The notes: generated from the letters alone by a model not told the origin. A stretch of 64,000 bases of DNA from Fuerstiella sp. (GCA_029245955.1 JAQWOH010000019.1:124001-188000); one strand, 5' to 3'. Counted from the stretch's first letter, positions 35,712-45,130 are shown. Numbers and translations are program-made.

Positions 35712-36182
35712 ATGAATCAGCCGATTCAGGTCTCCATTCGCACTGCCATGTCGTCTGACATCGACGTCCTGACGGACTTCAACTGCCGACTGGCAGCAGA
35801 AACCGAAGACAAGCCGCTGGATTTTCACACCGTCCGCTCCGGCGTCACGCGTGGACTTTCAGTGGGAGACGAGGTTCGGTATTTCGTCGCGGAACGTGGC
35901 GAAACAATCGTGGGACAACTAATGCTGACGCGTGAGTGGAGCGACTGGCGAGACGGCTGGATCGTCTGGCTGCAAAGCGTATATGTTCTGGCAGAATATC
36001 GAGGACAGGGCGTTTTTCGCCAGTTACTCGATCACGTCAGATCGTCTGTACACACGGACGCCGACGTGGCCTGCCTGCGGCTTTATGTTGAGGAAGACAA
36101 CGACGCCGCGAAATCAACATACAATCGCCTGGGCTTTAGAGACACCGGTTACGACGTCATGGAAATCGGGCCGTCGCAGTAA
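35712..36182 (+). CDS. GNAT family N-acetyltransferase
   Basis: A 156-aa single-domain acetyltransferase. The acetyl-CoA pyrophosphate loop is in LAEYRGQGVFRQLL (corresponding to the R/Q-G-x-G motif A), and the closing LYVEEDNDAAKSTYNRLGFRDTGYDVME carries the N-x-A/x-x-Y-x-K/R-x-G-F motif B. The N-terminus is the usual IRTAMSSDIDVLTDF. I start at ATG 35712; the open frame extends upstream through the terminator of the DUF1559 gene, so earlier starts are unlikely. The acceptor cannot be determined. It converges on rho, which ends 133 bases away. Confidence 0.9.
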   Translation: MNQPIQVSIRTAMSSDIDVLTDFNCRLAAETEDKPLDFHTVRSGVTRGLSVGDEVRYFVAERGETIVGQLMLTREWSDWRDGWIVWLQSVYVLAEYRGQGVFRQLLDHVRSSVHTDADVACLRLYVEEDNDAAKSTYNRLGFRDTGYDVMEIGPSQ

Positions 36183-36314
36183 TACTCGACGATTGCGCGA
36201 GCATAATCGGGCGACTCAGCTTGCGAGACAAACCCCGGGGCTCTCATCGTTCCCGGCCTCGGCTGTCCGCTGTACTCAACCTGACATTCACAATCCGTGA
36301 CGGCTTTCTCGGTT

Positions 36315-38189
36315 TTACAGCACGGCCTGAATTCGTGACAGGAACTCCTCGTTTGTCGGAAACTTGGCCATTGTCTTTGTCAACTGCTCCATCGCATCCA
36401 CAGGACTCAGACTGATCAGACTGCGACGCAGCATCGTTACGCCCTCCAGCGTTGTCGGGTCCAGAATTTTTTCTTCGCGACGTGTGCCCGACCGGCTGAT
36501 ATCAATTGACGGCCAGATTCGTCGGTCCGCCAGATCACGGCTCAACTGCATTTCCATGTTCCCGGTTCCCTTGAACTCCTGGAAAATGGCTTCGTCCATG
36601 CCGTTATTTGTGTCGATTAATGCTGTACCGCAGACGGTCAGAGAACCACCTTCGTCGAACCGACGTGCGGTTCCAAACAGTTTTTTCGGAACATCCAGTG
36701 CCCGGATGTCCAGACCGCCACGCCCGGTACGGCCGGACGGGTTCACCCATTTATTGAACGCTCGTGCCAGACGCGTAATGCTGTCCAGCAGAATAAAGAC
36801 GTCCTGACCTTCTTCGGCCAGTCGCTTGCCACGTTCGATGATCAGCTGAGCAATTCGAACATGGCTCTCCACATCGTTGTCCAGCGACGAAGCAATGACT
36901 TCGCCCTCAACGCTGCGGGTCATCTCGGTAACTTCCTCAGGCCGTTCATCGATCAGCAGAACGATCAGGTGAACTTCCGGATGATTCTTTGTCACCGAGT
37001 TCGCAATATCCTGAAGCAGCATCGTCTTGCCGGTTCTCGGTGGAGCGACCAGCAGCGCTCGTTGTCCCTTTCCAATCGGACACAACAAGTCCATGACTCG
37101 CATCGTGATCGGAGTCGGACCAATTTCAAGTTTGATCTGCTCGAATGGATTGATCGGTGTCAGTTCATCAAAGTTCTTGATGCGCTCATACTCTTCCGGC
37201 GTGAAACCGTCGATCAGTTCCACTTCCTGAAGCCGTGGTCCCTGATTTCTGGTGCCCGCTCCGACTTCGCCTTTGATCATCACTCCTTCGCGAAGACGGT
37301 ATTTTTCAATGACGGAACTTGAGACAAATGGGTTGGCATCTTCAGCCGCATAGTTCTTCCTGGGGTCCCGCAGAAAACCATATCCCTTCGGATGCATTTC
37401 CAGAATGCCTTCGAACGGACCTTCAACGACTTCACCGCTGAACTGGATCTGTCGACCGCGCCGTCGGCCGCTATTCGCACCACCGCCACCACGACCACCA
37501 CGATCCCGGGTGGATTGCCGGCCACGTCCGCCGCCATCACGGCCACGTCCGCCACCATCGCGACCACGACCACGGCCTCCGCGGCCACCGCCACCTCGAG
37601 GATCACCTCCGCCAGCGCGAGCATCGCTGCCACCGGAAGCACCGCCCTGACCGTCCTGCTTGGAACCGCGTCGTCGTCGTCGTCGTCGACGACGTGGTCG
37701 ATCGCTCTCTTCACCACCTTCTGAGTCTCCTGATGCACCGCCATTGCGGGCAGCAGCGTCGTCACCTGAAGCCTCGGAGCTTTCGCCGTCACCAGCAGCA
37801 CCGGAATCGTTGCGGTCTCCCGCAGCATCATCCATCAGGTCTGCGCCATGGTCTTCAAACCTGGCAGCTCGAGCTTCTTCCATGACAGAGGCTGTATCAT
37901 CGATGGGGGGAGCTTTGGCCAGATCGTCGGCAAAGTCCTGTTCGGCGACAACTTTCTTTTTCTTCGCGGGCGTTTTTTTTCGTGCGGCACGCTTTTTCGC
38001 CGGTTTTTTCGGGGGTGCGCCTTCTGTGACTCCGTCTCCAAAGGAATCTTCACTGCCTGCTGCTTCAACGGAAGCCTCATCCTCAGTCTTCTTGCGACGA
38101 GTGCGAGTGACTTTTTTTCGTGTGGCAGTAGCTTTGGTCTTGCGTGCTGGTGAAGTTTTTTCTTCAGCACTGGAACTGCTTGTCGGCAT
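36315..38189 (-). CDS. rho: Transcription termination factor Rho with long basic N-terminus
   Basis: A hexameric RNA-dependent ATPase that terminates transcription. Length is 624 aa against 419 in E. coli; about 200 extra residues sit at the N-terminus, first Lys/Ala/Thr-rich, then an acidic Asp/Glu/Ser stretch and an Arg/Gly-rich section (repeats of GRGRDGG). The cold-shock-like RNA-binding fold follows (GILEMHPKGYGFLRDPRKN, then VEGPFEG upstream), then the P-loop APPRTGKT (382-389), LLIDERPEEVTEM (Walker B), the Q-loop region DSITRLARAFN and the R-loop region DIRALDVPKKLFGTAR. The ATG at 38189 has AGGG eight bases upstream; a frame upstream lacks homology. Such N-terminal insertions are known in high-GC bacteria. 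Possibly autoregulated by its long leader. Confidence 0.97.
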   Translation of the reverse strand: MPTSSSSAEEKTSPARKTKATATRKKVTRTRRKKTEDEASVEAAGSEDSFGDGVTEGAPPKKPAKKRAARKKTPAKKKKVVAEQDFADDLAKAPPIDDTASVMEEARAARFEDHGADLMDDAAGDRNDSGAAGDGESSEASGDDAAARNGGASGDSEGGEESDRPRRRRRRRRRGSKQDGQGGASGGSDARAGGGDPRGGGGRGGRGRGRDGGGRGRDGGGRGRQSTRDRGGRGGGGANSGRRRGRQIQFSGEVVEGPFEGILEMHPKGYGFLRDPRKNYAAEDANPFVSSSVIEKYRLREGVMIKGEVGAGTRNQGPRLQEVELIDGFTPEEYERIKNFDELTPINPFEQIKLEIGPTPITMRVMDLLCPIGKGQRALLVAPPRTGKTMLLQDIANSVTKNHPEVHLIVLLIDERPEEVTEMTRSVEGEVIASSLDNDVESHVRIAQLIIERGKRLAEEGQDVFILLDSITRLARAFNKWVNPSGRTGRGGLDIRALDVPKKLFGTARRFDEGGSLTVCGTALIDTNNGMDEAIFQEFKGTGNMEMQLSRDLADRRIWPSIDISRSGTRREEKILDPTTLEGVTMLRRSLISLSPVDAMEQLTKTMAKFPTNEEFLSRIQAVL

Positions 38190-38892
38190 AGGAAACCCTG
38201 TTTTCCTGAACGAATAGAAACGTGGCGAAAGCGACACAAAGCGCGAAAACGCTTGCCCACGTCGTTGAAATTGACGGAACCCACAACATCAATGGTCAAT
38301 ATGGCGATGCAACTCGTGCCATACGGCGAATGTTGTTGATCCGCGAACGGTCGGTAACCAGCGAGCCTGCGTGCAGGCAATAAACGAACCCTTTCGGGCA
38401 GGCCACGGGATTCATGCCTCTCGACAACGAATCACCGAGAAACCTGTTTGCAGAGGCAAACGGGAAGGCAGTCGCATCCCTCAAATGCACAATCTCACGA
38501 AACCATCCCCTGGACGTATCACAAGGACACAACATGGCCCTCGATGACAACCGAAATTAAGGCAACGGTCGCGCCTGTGGGGGGACTTCGTCAGTTGTTG
38601 GAGCTGCCAGAGGGAGCTCCGAGAATACGCGAAGATTTTACTTACATGGCGGCTGAGATTACGGTGAACCCGCGATCAACAGCAACTCAGTTGTTTAGTA
38701 TTAACTTAACGGTTTGCTGTGTCAATCGATCTCTGTCATATCTGGACACACATTTTACAGGGATTGTTAATCTTTTTTGATGTGGCCGTCGACATCCCCT
38801 CACAAAAACGACCGCCACGACTGCCTGAAATGATCCTCAGATGTCCCTTGATTGCGTTTCGTCTGCTCTTGGCTGGATATTTCGTACAACTT
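38190..38892. other. Intergenic region, includes the rho leader
   Basis: 703 bases between rho and the thioredoxin/YHS paralogue, both on the minus strand. No open frame here has recognisable features. A hairpin (TTGGAGCT with AGCTCCGA, loop 9) lies at 38598-38622. Long leaders are common for autoregulated rho genes, so part of this is probably 5' UTR. I cannot identify a promoter. Confidence 0.45.
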
Positions 38893-39708
38893 TCAATTGT
38901 AGCGCTGACCGGTCAGCTGGTCTGCCTTGACGGCGTGCCGAATCCGGGTGTATTTCAGCGGACTCTGCTTAAAGCGAACACGGTTATCCTCAGAACTGAA
39001 CAGGTACAGTCGGTCGTCGAAGAACGCACCGAACCTGATCTTACCGGCTACTGCACGGGCGTCGGTCAACAGAACAATGGGATCGCACCCGAGGTTTTGC
39101 GGGGCGTAATCCGATGGCGCTTTCAGAAATAGGTTCTGTGTTTCTTTGCTGCTGAAGAAGTAAGTGACGCCTCGGTAAGTGGAGGTCAGGTTTTCGTGAC
39201 CGGACACCCATTCCCGATCCTTCAACAAACGCACAGGACAGAATCCTTCCAGACCAATGATCTTCGTGTTCTTGACGATTTGTGGCACGGAGATCTTCGC
39301 CCCTCGGGCTGAAACCTCCCTGAGCAGGGACATGTATGCCAGAATTGACTTAAATCCGACGTTCAGCGTTTCAGTTGTTCCGTCACGGTAAACGACGACG
39401 TCACGCGGAATCGTCGACGCACCAAACTGCGCCGCCAACGCAGGATCTCGCGACACATCAACCTCAACCGCGGCAACTCCCTGACGCAGCTGTTGCTGCA
39501 CTTCACGGTTTGAAAACACCTGCGAACTCATTTGCCTGCAGGGACCACAGTACGATGCATGAAAGTGGATCAGCAAAGGCAGCTCATGCTTCTCTGCTGC
39601 ATCACAAGCGGATTCGTATGTGGCGTACCAGCCCTCACTGGCCACGGACAGTGAGGCTGTTGTGGAAAAAATGACAGCAGCTAGTGAGACGGCGATTCGG
39701 TTCGGCAT
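38893..39708 (-). CDS. Secreted thioredoxin-fold protein with YHS-like C-terminus, second copy
   Basis: A 271-aa paralogue of the protein at 7815-8855. Signal peptide LAAVIFSTTASLSVAS, then a thioredoxin fold with YCGPC at the same positions as in the paralogue (Cys54 and Cys57), cis-Pro in ASTIPRDVVV, and after a shorter linker GLEGFCPVRLLKDREWVSGHENLTSTYRG, continuing YFFSS...FLKAPSDYAP and LYLFSSEDNRVRFKQSPLKY, i.e. two YHS-like modules. Compared with the first copy, the Ser/Thr linker is missing. Start at ATG 39708. Such proteins may handle disulfides or metal in the periplasm. The gene is separated from pabB by 252 bases without visible features. Confidence 0.82.
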   Translation of the reverse strand: MPNRIAVSLAAVIFSTTASLSVASEGWYATYESACDAAEKHELPLLIHFHASYCGPCRQMSSQVFSNREVQQQLRQGVAAVEVDVSRDPALAAQFGASTIPRDVVVYRDGTTETLNVGFKSILAYMSLLREVSARGAKISVPQIVKNTKIIGLEGFCPVRLLKDREWVSGHENLTSTYRGVTYFFSSKETQNLFLKAPSDYAPQNLGCDPIVLLTDARAVAGKIRFGAFFDDRLYLFSSEDNRVRFKQSPLKYTRIRHAVKADQLTGQRYN

Positions 39709-39960
39709 TATGACTTCCGTGTGTCGTGCGACGGAGTGTGCCAGCGGTAATCAACGCCAAGCGGTTATTTTTTTTGAAGACCAATAACGTTGAGCGGGGC
39801 CAGCTTCTGTGTGTATCGGACGTTTGACGGAATCAAGTCGTTGCACATCACGACCGTAATCCGGCTTTCTGCACAGAAACAACAGACATCGCCGGAATGT
39901 GTAAAAGGGAGTGTCTGTACTGATCGTAACGATTAGAGAACAGACGTCCTCAGGAACGGC

Positions 39961-41382
39961 TCAACTCGAGAGGCCGCCCATTCCCACGGACTGCAGCATG
40001 CCCGCCGCCTTGTGAAGCGTTTCCCGATACTCATCTTCGGGGTCAGAATCCGCCACGATTCCGCCGCCCACCGGAAACTGCACAACACCGTCCTTCACCG
40101 TGAACGTACGAATCAGGATGCTGCTGTCAAAGTCACCGTTCGGCCCGAAATAGAACATGTTCCCGCAATAAGCTCCGCGCGCTGTAGGTTCGAGTTCCGC
40201 AATGATTTCCATCGCTCGAATCTTGGGGGCGCCGGTAATCGAACCACCGGGAATCGCCGCCGCACACAAGTGCCAGACGTCAAGACCAGGCTGCAGTTCA
40301 CCGACGATCGTGGACACCAGATGCTGCACGGTTTCGAACACTTCGATTTCACATAACCCCGTCACTTTGACTGATCCTGGCCGACACACACGTGACAGAT
40401 CATTTCGCAGCAGATCGACAATCATTACGTTTTCGGCTCGATCCTTTTCACTCGCGTACAACGCGTTGCCCGTAAACAGATCGGCGATGGGAGAACGATG
40501 ACGACGACGCGTCCCCTTGATCGGTCGCGATTCCACAAAACGACCTTCACTCACTTTCAGAAATCGTTCCGGCGAGGCACTGACGACGGCGAATTCATCG
40601 TACTGGAAAAGGCCGCAAAACGGTGCCGGATTGTGCTGTTTCACTCGACAATAAAGATCGAAAACCGACTTCAGCCACGACGTCGTCAACTGCTGAGACA
40701 GATTTGCCTGAAAAATATCCCCCGCGCGAATGTACTCAATCACTCGTTCGACGGCGGCCACATACTGCGTCTCAGAAAACCCGGATGAGACGGCGGGGCG
40801 GCCTTCAAGCGGATACTTTTCGGAAAGGTCACAGCGAGCACCGCGGACATGACTGGCAACCACCCCTTCCCGCCCGGCAGCAAGCCTCGCCAGTATCCAT
40901 TCCGTGCGCTGTCGCTGAATCGTGTCAGGGGCAGCCAATCCGGCAAGTTGCAGCACACAGAGCTGCACCGAATTCTCTGCATGGTCCCAGACAATGGCCC
41001 AGTCAAACAGGCCGGCAGCCAGAGCCGGCGTGGAAAATTCATCAACGGACGCTCTCGGCAGAACTTCGAATGCATGGCCGAGTTCATAAGACATCAGCCC
41101 GGCAACGCCGCCACAAAAAGGTGGAGCGATTTCCCGATCGACCACGGGAAGGCGAGTGGTCCACTCACGCAGCTTCTCAAACGGCGTGTCTCCGTGATCG
41201 CAGCGATCCAGCCGGCAAACTTCAACGGGATCAGCCGTCAGAATCGTGTATCGCGCATCCTGATGCTGTCCCGGAACAGCACTGTCGAAGACGACAAGGA
41301 ACGACTGATCAGCAAAGCGTCTGACCGTGTCAACGACGTCGAGATCACGCGGCAAATTGTGAATGTGAAGAGAATTGGACAC
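39961..41382 (-). CDS. pabB: Aminodeoxychorismate synthase component I
   Basis: A chorismate-binding enzyme of about 473 aa that makes 4-amino-4-deoxychorismate, precursor of p-aminobenzoate. The C-terminal domain has FQANLSQQLTT, FVVSASPERFL-type block, and the diagnostic PIKGTRRR with a Lys (TrpE has Ala), RNDLSRVCRPGSVKV, HLVSTIVGEL and GGSITGAPKIRAMEII. That Lys identifies PabB rather than anthranilate synthase. No ATG is available near the N-terminus; I used GTG 41382, and a TTG at 41412 would add a hydrophobic stretch. No glutamine amidotransferase (pabA) is adjacent. It lies 174 bases downstream of the DHPS-like gene on the same strand, so it may be the third gene of a pterin operon. 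Confidence 0.9.
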   Translation of the reverse strand: MSNSLHIHNLPRDLDVVDTVRRFADQSFLVVFDSAVPGQHQDARYTILTADPVEVCRLDRCDHGDTPFEKLREWTTRLPVVDREIAPPFCGGVAGLMSYELGHAFEVLPRASVDEFSTPALAAGLFDWAIVWDHAENSVQLCVLQLAGLAAPDTIQRQRTEWILARLAAGREGVVASHVRGARCDLSEKYPLEGRPAVSSGFSETQYVAAVERVIEYIRAGDIFQANLSQQLTTSWLKSVFDLYCRVKQHNPAPFCGLFQYDEFAVVSASPERFLKVSEGRFVESRPIKGTRRRHRSPIADLFTGNALYASEKDRAENVMIVDLLRNDLSRVCRPGSVKVTGLCEIEVFETVQHLVSTIVGELQPGLDVWHLCAAAIPGGSITGAPKIRAMEIIAELEPTARGAYCGNMFYFGPNGDFDSSILIRTFTVKDGVVQFPVGGGIVADSDPEDEYRETLHKAAGMLQSVGMGGLSS

Positions 41383-41556
41383 AGCTGAAACCAGAAAGAA
41401 CAAACATACCAATCAGAGACAGTGTTGCGTTCGATCATCGCGGGGAGGTGTCAACGAAAAATGACGGTCGCGACAGTGACTCCGTCGGCCATTCGGGTTT
41501 TGCCGGATGAATCGATGCTGAAACATCTGATGACCGTCGCACAGGGACTGAAGTGT

Positions 41557-43002
41557 TCATGACGTCAGGCCTCCTTCGTTCAGTTCACCCTCGTCGGCGC
41601 CGGCTTCATGCCTCACAGACGAAGATCCGGGCAACTCCCCGAGCACGCCCCAGCTCAGACTCTCGTCCTGATTATACTGTTTTCCCAGAAACCGAGCGAT
41701 TTCTGCACGGGCCAGCTCGTACCCCAGGTAGAACGCATGCCCTGCGTCGACGTCCGGATTAGACTTAAGTGCCGGTCTGAAGATCTCGAAGGCACCTTCA
41801 CCACGCCAATAGCCCGTGTTATTCATCAGATGCAGTTCCGCCGGATCGGCAAAAATCCGGAAGTTCGGATCGGTTAGCGCGGCTGCAAGTGAGTTCAGCG
41901 AGTCTTCCGAATCGCACTTGAGTTTCGCATCCCGGAGCATTACCAACGACGAATCGATGTGTTTCGGAATGACCGCGTTGCCAACAGAATGAGAAATCAG
42001 TCGGCGTGCCGCATCAAATTCGGCGACAGCCGACCGACACCAGTTGATGACCTGAGTCGTCAGGACACTTCCAATACCGAGCTCTTCGCAAACGGCGGCC
42101 AACAGCATATTTACGCCAGCGGAATCCACTTCCGTCAGTTCTGTAACGTTCCCGATGCCCATCATCATGGGGACCTCCGGGTACTCTTGCCGAGCGTCCA
42201 TATAACGGCGCAGCGACGCAGTAAATCCCATTCCGATAGGTTCGATGATCGGATCAATTCGAAACGGTACGTTTTTTCGGGAAAGCTGTTCGATGATCCG
42301 ATCCAGCGATTCGGTGTCGGACGGTGTATTCGGAATCGCAACGACTTCGACACCAAAATCGGTCACCCAGTCAATGTTCGAGTGATTGCAGCTGAGAATC
42401 AATTCTGCACCCGCCGCAACTGCCTGCTCAACCTCGTCACGGTCAAAGCTGTCGATCGAGACTCGCAGGTGCTTTTCACGCAATGCCCGCACAATGTCAC
42501 CGACTGACGGACTGCTTTCACCCGGCACACAACCCACATCGATCAGATCAGCGCCAGCGTCGAACATGGCCTGTGCCTGGAACACCACGTCTGCAACCGA
42601 AAGACGTGTGGCATGATTGATCTCGGCAATGATGTCGATGGAATAACGGTCCAGGCAGACATCTTTCTTCCGGCCACACCCAAAATGCTCAGGCAGATCA
42701 CGATGATCCTTTGGCCCACGCTCAAAGGGCACGCCAAAGTGCTGTTCCAGCCTTATCAGATCACCCTGACACCAGCCAGGCAGAACAACTCGGTCGACAC
42801 CGGCCGGAACGTGAAGCCGCTTCAAAAGCAGGTTAACGTGCAGTAACGCAGCAACCTGAATGCCTGGCACTGCGACTTCGTAACGAAATCCGAGTTGACA
42901 CGACAGCTCAGAAAGCGTCTCCCGCAAACTCGTTTCGGCCAGACGCCCGGTGACGAAGAGGATCGTCGAATTCCCAAGGTCTGATGTTCGGTCTTCGGTC
43001 AC
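41557..43002 (-). CDS. Dihydropteroate-synthase-like protein (DUF6513 / TIGR00284-like)
   Basis: About 481 aa. The N-terminal third (STILFVTGRLAETSLRETL) is the extra domain seen in dihydropteroate-synthase-related proteins of archaea and methylotrophs, and the middle is a pterin-binding TIM barrel: IIAEINHATRLS, GADLIDVGCVPG, VSIDSFDRDEVEQAVAAGAELILSCN, and VPFRIDPIIEPIGMGF. The C-terminal part is also conserved in that family. The start is GTG 43002, fixed by a GTGA overlap with the upstream SDR gene's stop; the ATG at 43107 lies inside the SDR frame. In methylotrophs this family is genetically linked to tetrahydromethanopterin genes. The neighbours (SDR, pabB) fit a pterin-cofactor role. 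Catalysis has not been shown. Confidence 0.8.
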   Translation of the reverse strand: MTEDRTSDLGNSTILFVTGRLAETSLRETLSELSCQLGFRYEVAVPGIQVAALLHVNLLLKRLHVPAGVDRVVLPGWCQGDLIRLEQHFGVPFERGPKDHRDLPEHFGCGRKKDVCLDRYSIDIIAEINHATRLSVADVVFQAQAMFDAGADLIDVGCVPGESSPSVGDIVRALREKHLRVSIDSFDRDEVEQAVAAGAELILSCNHSNIDWVTDFGVEVVAIPNTPSDTESLDRIIEQLSRKNVPFRIDPIIEPIGMGFTASLRRYMDARQEYPEVPMMMGIGNVTELTEVDSAGVNMLLAAVCEELGIGSVLTTQVINWCRSAVAEFDAARRLISHSVGNAVIPKHIDSSLVMLRDAKLKCDSEDSLNSLAAALTDPNFRIFADPAELHLMNNTGYWRGEGAFEIFRPALKSNPDVDAGHAFYLGYELARAEIARFLGKQYNQDESLSWGVLGELPGSSSVRHEAGADEGELNEGGLTS

Positions 43003-43757
43003 CGTATCGCGCCACCATTGACGTTTATAATCTGTCCCGTGATGTATGCGGCGTTCTGACTGAGCAGAAACCGAGCCATGCTGGCGATATCCTGTGGTCG
43101 TCCCCATCGCTTCAACGGCGTTTCGTCAAGAACCCGCTGTTGCCAGTAATCGCTGGCACCAGTACCCCAGGCCGTCCTGATCCAGCCCGGAGCAATGCAG
43201 TTGACGCGTACGTCGGGAGCCAGACTCAACGCCAACGAACGAGTAAATCCCATGATAGCGTTCTTGGTTGCCGCAAACAGTTCGCCACTGTCGCCTTCCA
43301 TTCCCCGATCTGACTGGTCCCAGCCGATGTTCAGAATACAGCCACTTCCCTGCCCCTGAAAACGATGACCGAATATCCGTGACATTTCGATCGTTCCGGC
43401 CACATCAACGTCCAGCAAAGTTCTTAACTTCGTCGAAAAGTTCTCTTCCTTCATCTCACCTGTCAGCAGATCAGCACCGGCGTTGTTGACAATGGCATCA
43501 ACACGCCCGCCGGCAAAACACTGTTCTTCAAACTGACTGCAGGACACCGAGTCAGAAACGTCAACTGTCAGTACGGTCGCCTCACGTCCCAGTTTCCTGA
43601 TGTCCGCAGCCGTCGCTTCCGCGCCGTCACGGGATGTGCGAAAACTGACAACAACGTCTGCTCCGCCGCGCGCACACTCAATCGCGATGGCTCGTCCGAT
43701 TCCACTGGACGCCCCGGTGACGACTATTCTGTTCCCCACTAATTCGGCAAACGACAT
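42999..43757 (-). CDS. SDR-family protein with altered catalytic tyrosine
   Basis: A 252-aa Rossmann-fold protein of the FabG-like SDR type. It keeps the cofactor motif TGASSGIG (14-21), the NNAGA motif (91-95) and the Pro-Gly turn in APGW. The catalytic region reads ELFAATKNA: Phe161 replaces the active-site Tyr of YxxxK, while Lys165 is retained. The usual catalytic Ser 13 residues before the Tyr is Gln148 (with a Ser next to it). It is therefore either an atypical reductase, a nonclassical SDR, or a non-catalytic partner. It precedes the DHPS-like gene with a 4-base GTGA overlap, which implies translational coupling. Start ATG 43757. Confidence 0.85.
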   Translation of the reverse strand: MSFAELVGNRIVVTGASSGIGRAIAIECARGGADVVVSFRTSRDGAEATAADIRKLGREATVLTVDVSDSVSCSQFEEQCFAGGRVDAIVNNAGADLLTGEMKEENFSTKLRTLLDVDVAGTIEMSRIFGHRFQGQGSGCILNIGWDQSDRGMEGDSGELFAATKNAIMGFTRSLALSLAPDVRVNCIAPGWIRTAWGTGASDYWQQRVLDETPLKRWGRPQDIASMARFLLSQNAAYITGQIINVNGGAIR

Positions 43758-43873
43758 GTGGGCAGATTAACGGGGACATCGAGCAAAAGCACCCGTCCGG
43801 CACTGCGGTTTCCGGGGAAGGAACGACTTTGATTGCGCGAGAATAACATCGCAGCTTTCAGAAACTGCCTCCG

Positions 43874-45130
43874 TTACGTACTGCCAGCCCTGGTGTTTGC
43901 CAGGAATGCAGACTGCTGTTTCCAGTAGACAACCCTGTAGACAGCCGCGGCCGCCATCATCACCGCAAAGCACGTTAGCCACAGAACCTGACTGCCCCAC
44001 TGGTCAAGAACCCTGCCACCAAGCGGCGCGCCGATCGAAAGGCCGACAGCGTGGCACAGCGAATAGGCTCCCATGTACCGGCCTCGCATCTGCAGAGGCG
44101 CAAGATCTGCAACAAGGGACTGCTTAAACGCCGCCTGAAAGACTTCGCCCATCGTCCAGACAGATATCGTCACCAGAAACATCGGGCCGGTCACGGCAAA
44201 AGTTGTCAGGCCAAAGCCCAATGCAAGCAGCAACTCACCCACAAGAATCACACCGACGCGTTCAAAACGATTCAGCACATGCGTGACCGGTAATTGAAAC
44301 AATACGATCAGGATACCATTGGTCGACAGAAGCAATCCGATATCACGTTTCGAAAATCCAAGCTGGTTCAGGTGAATGGGCAACGTCGAAAATGCCTGCA
44401 TAAAAACAAGGCTCGTCAGGAACGTTGCCAGCATAACAAGTAGAAAAATTCGGTTTCTGAGAATGTGTTCCACGGCGTTCGCCAGGCCAATATGCTGGTC
44501 CTGAGTTTCACGCCGTGTTGCGGCCGTCAGACGCGGGTGCGTCTCTTTGATGAACAGAACAATAATCAGTCCGTAGGCGGCAGTCGTCAGTGCGTCGCCC
44601 CAGAACAGCAGCTTGAACGAGAACTGCGCGAGAATTCCACCCACAGGTGCAGCAAACGCGAAGCCAAGGTTAAAAGCGATATACATCAGGCCGAACGCCA
44701 GAGGTCGCTCGGTTGCGTTAACCAGATCGCCGACCATGGCGGACGCCGCAGGCCGGTACATTTCAATCGCCAGTGAGAAAACGAAGATCAGACCCAGAAA
44801 CCCCCAGCGATCTCTGACAACACCCAGCAGAAACAAAGCTGCAGCTCCCCCGAAAAGAGCAACAACCATCACTGGCTTACGTCCAATCCGGTCTGCCAGT
44901 TGCCCGCCGGCCAGAGACGAGACGATCGATCCCAGTCCGAATACGCCGAAGCAGTTGGCGGCGTAAGCAACGCCGAAACCAAGCTGCTCACTGACATAGA
45001 TCGTCAGAAAGACAAACACAAACGACCCGGCGCGGTTAATGAAAGACCCCAGACACAGCAGTCGCACCGGCACAGGCAGGTCGACGTACGCCCGCAGCGT
45101 ACGTTGGACAGCAGAAATGCCAGCGGTCAC
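43874..45130 (-). CDS. MFS transporter (multidrug-efflux-like)
   Basis: A 12-TM major facilitator of about 418 aa. Motif A is clear as GGQLADRIGRKPVM, and the N-terminal helix segment LCLGSFINRAGSFVFVFLTIYVSEQLG is typical of the MdtG/YceI-like drug-antiporter branch. A second half motif reads STNGILIVLFQLPVTHVLNRFE. I use a GTG start at 45130 (GAAGG eight bases upstream), because the frame open further upstream to 45259 encodes a polar region with no hydrophobic helix. The role cannot be assigned; the neighbours (pterin group downstream, VOC relic upstream) give no hint. Separate promoter likely. Confidence 0.82.
   Translation of the reverse strand: MTAGISAVQRTLRAYVDLPVPVRLLCLGSFINRAGSFVFVFLTIYVSEQLGFGVAYAANCFGVFGLGSIVSSLAGGQLADRIGRKPVMVVALFGGAAALFLLGVVRDRWGFLGLIFVFSLAIEMYRPAASAMVGDLVNATERPLAFGLMYIAFNLGFAFAAPVGGILAQFSFKLLFWGDALTTAAYGLIIVLFIKETHPRLTAATRRETQDQHIGLANAVEHILRNRIFLLVMLATFLTSLVFMQAFSTLPIHLNQLGFSKRDIGLLLSTNGILIVLFQLPVTHVLNRFERVGVILVGELLLALGFGLTTFAVTGPMFLVTISVWTMGEVFQAAFKQSLVADLAPLQMRGRYMGAYSLCHAVGLSIGAPLGGRVLDQWGSQVLWLTCFAVMMAAAAVYRVVYWKQQSAFLANTRAGST

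Noticed and set aside
37405..38217. Plus-strand open frames (Pro/Arg- and Ser-rich) opposite the rho N-terminus
   Set aside because: Low-complexity shadow of the RG- and Lys-rich rho extension.
39961..41382. Anthranilate synthase (trpE)
   Set aside because: The PIKGT motif carries the Lys typical of PabB, where TrpE has Ala.
41461..41562. Short plus-strand frame of about 33 codons between pabB and the DHPS-like gene
   Set aside because: No ribosome site, no similarity, and it is on the strand opposite to both neighbours.
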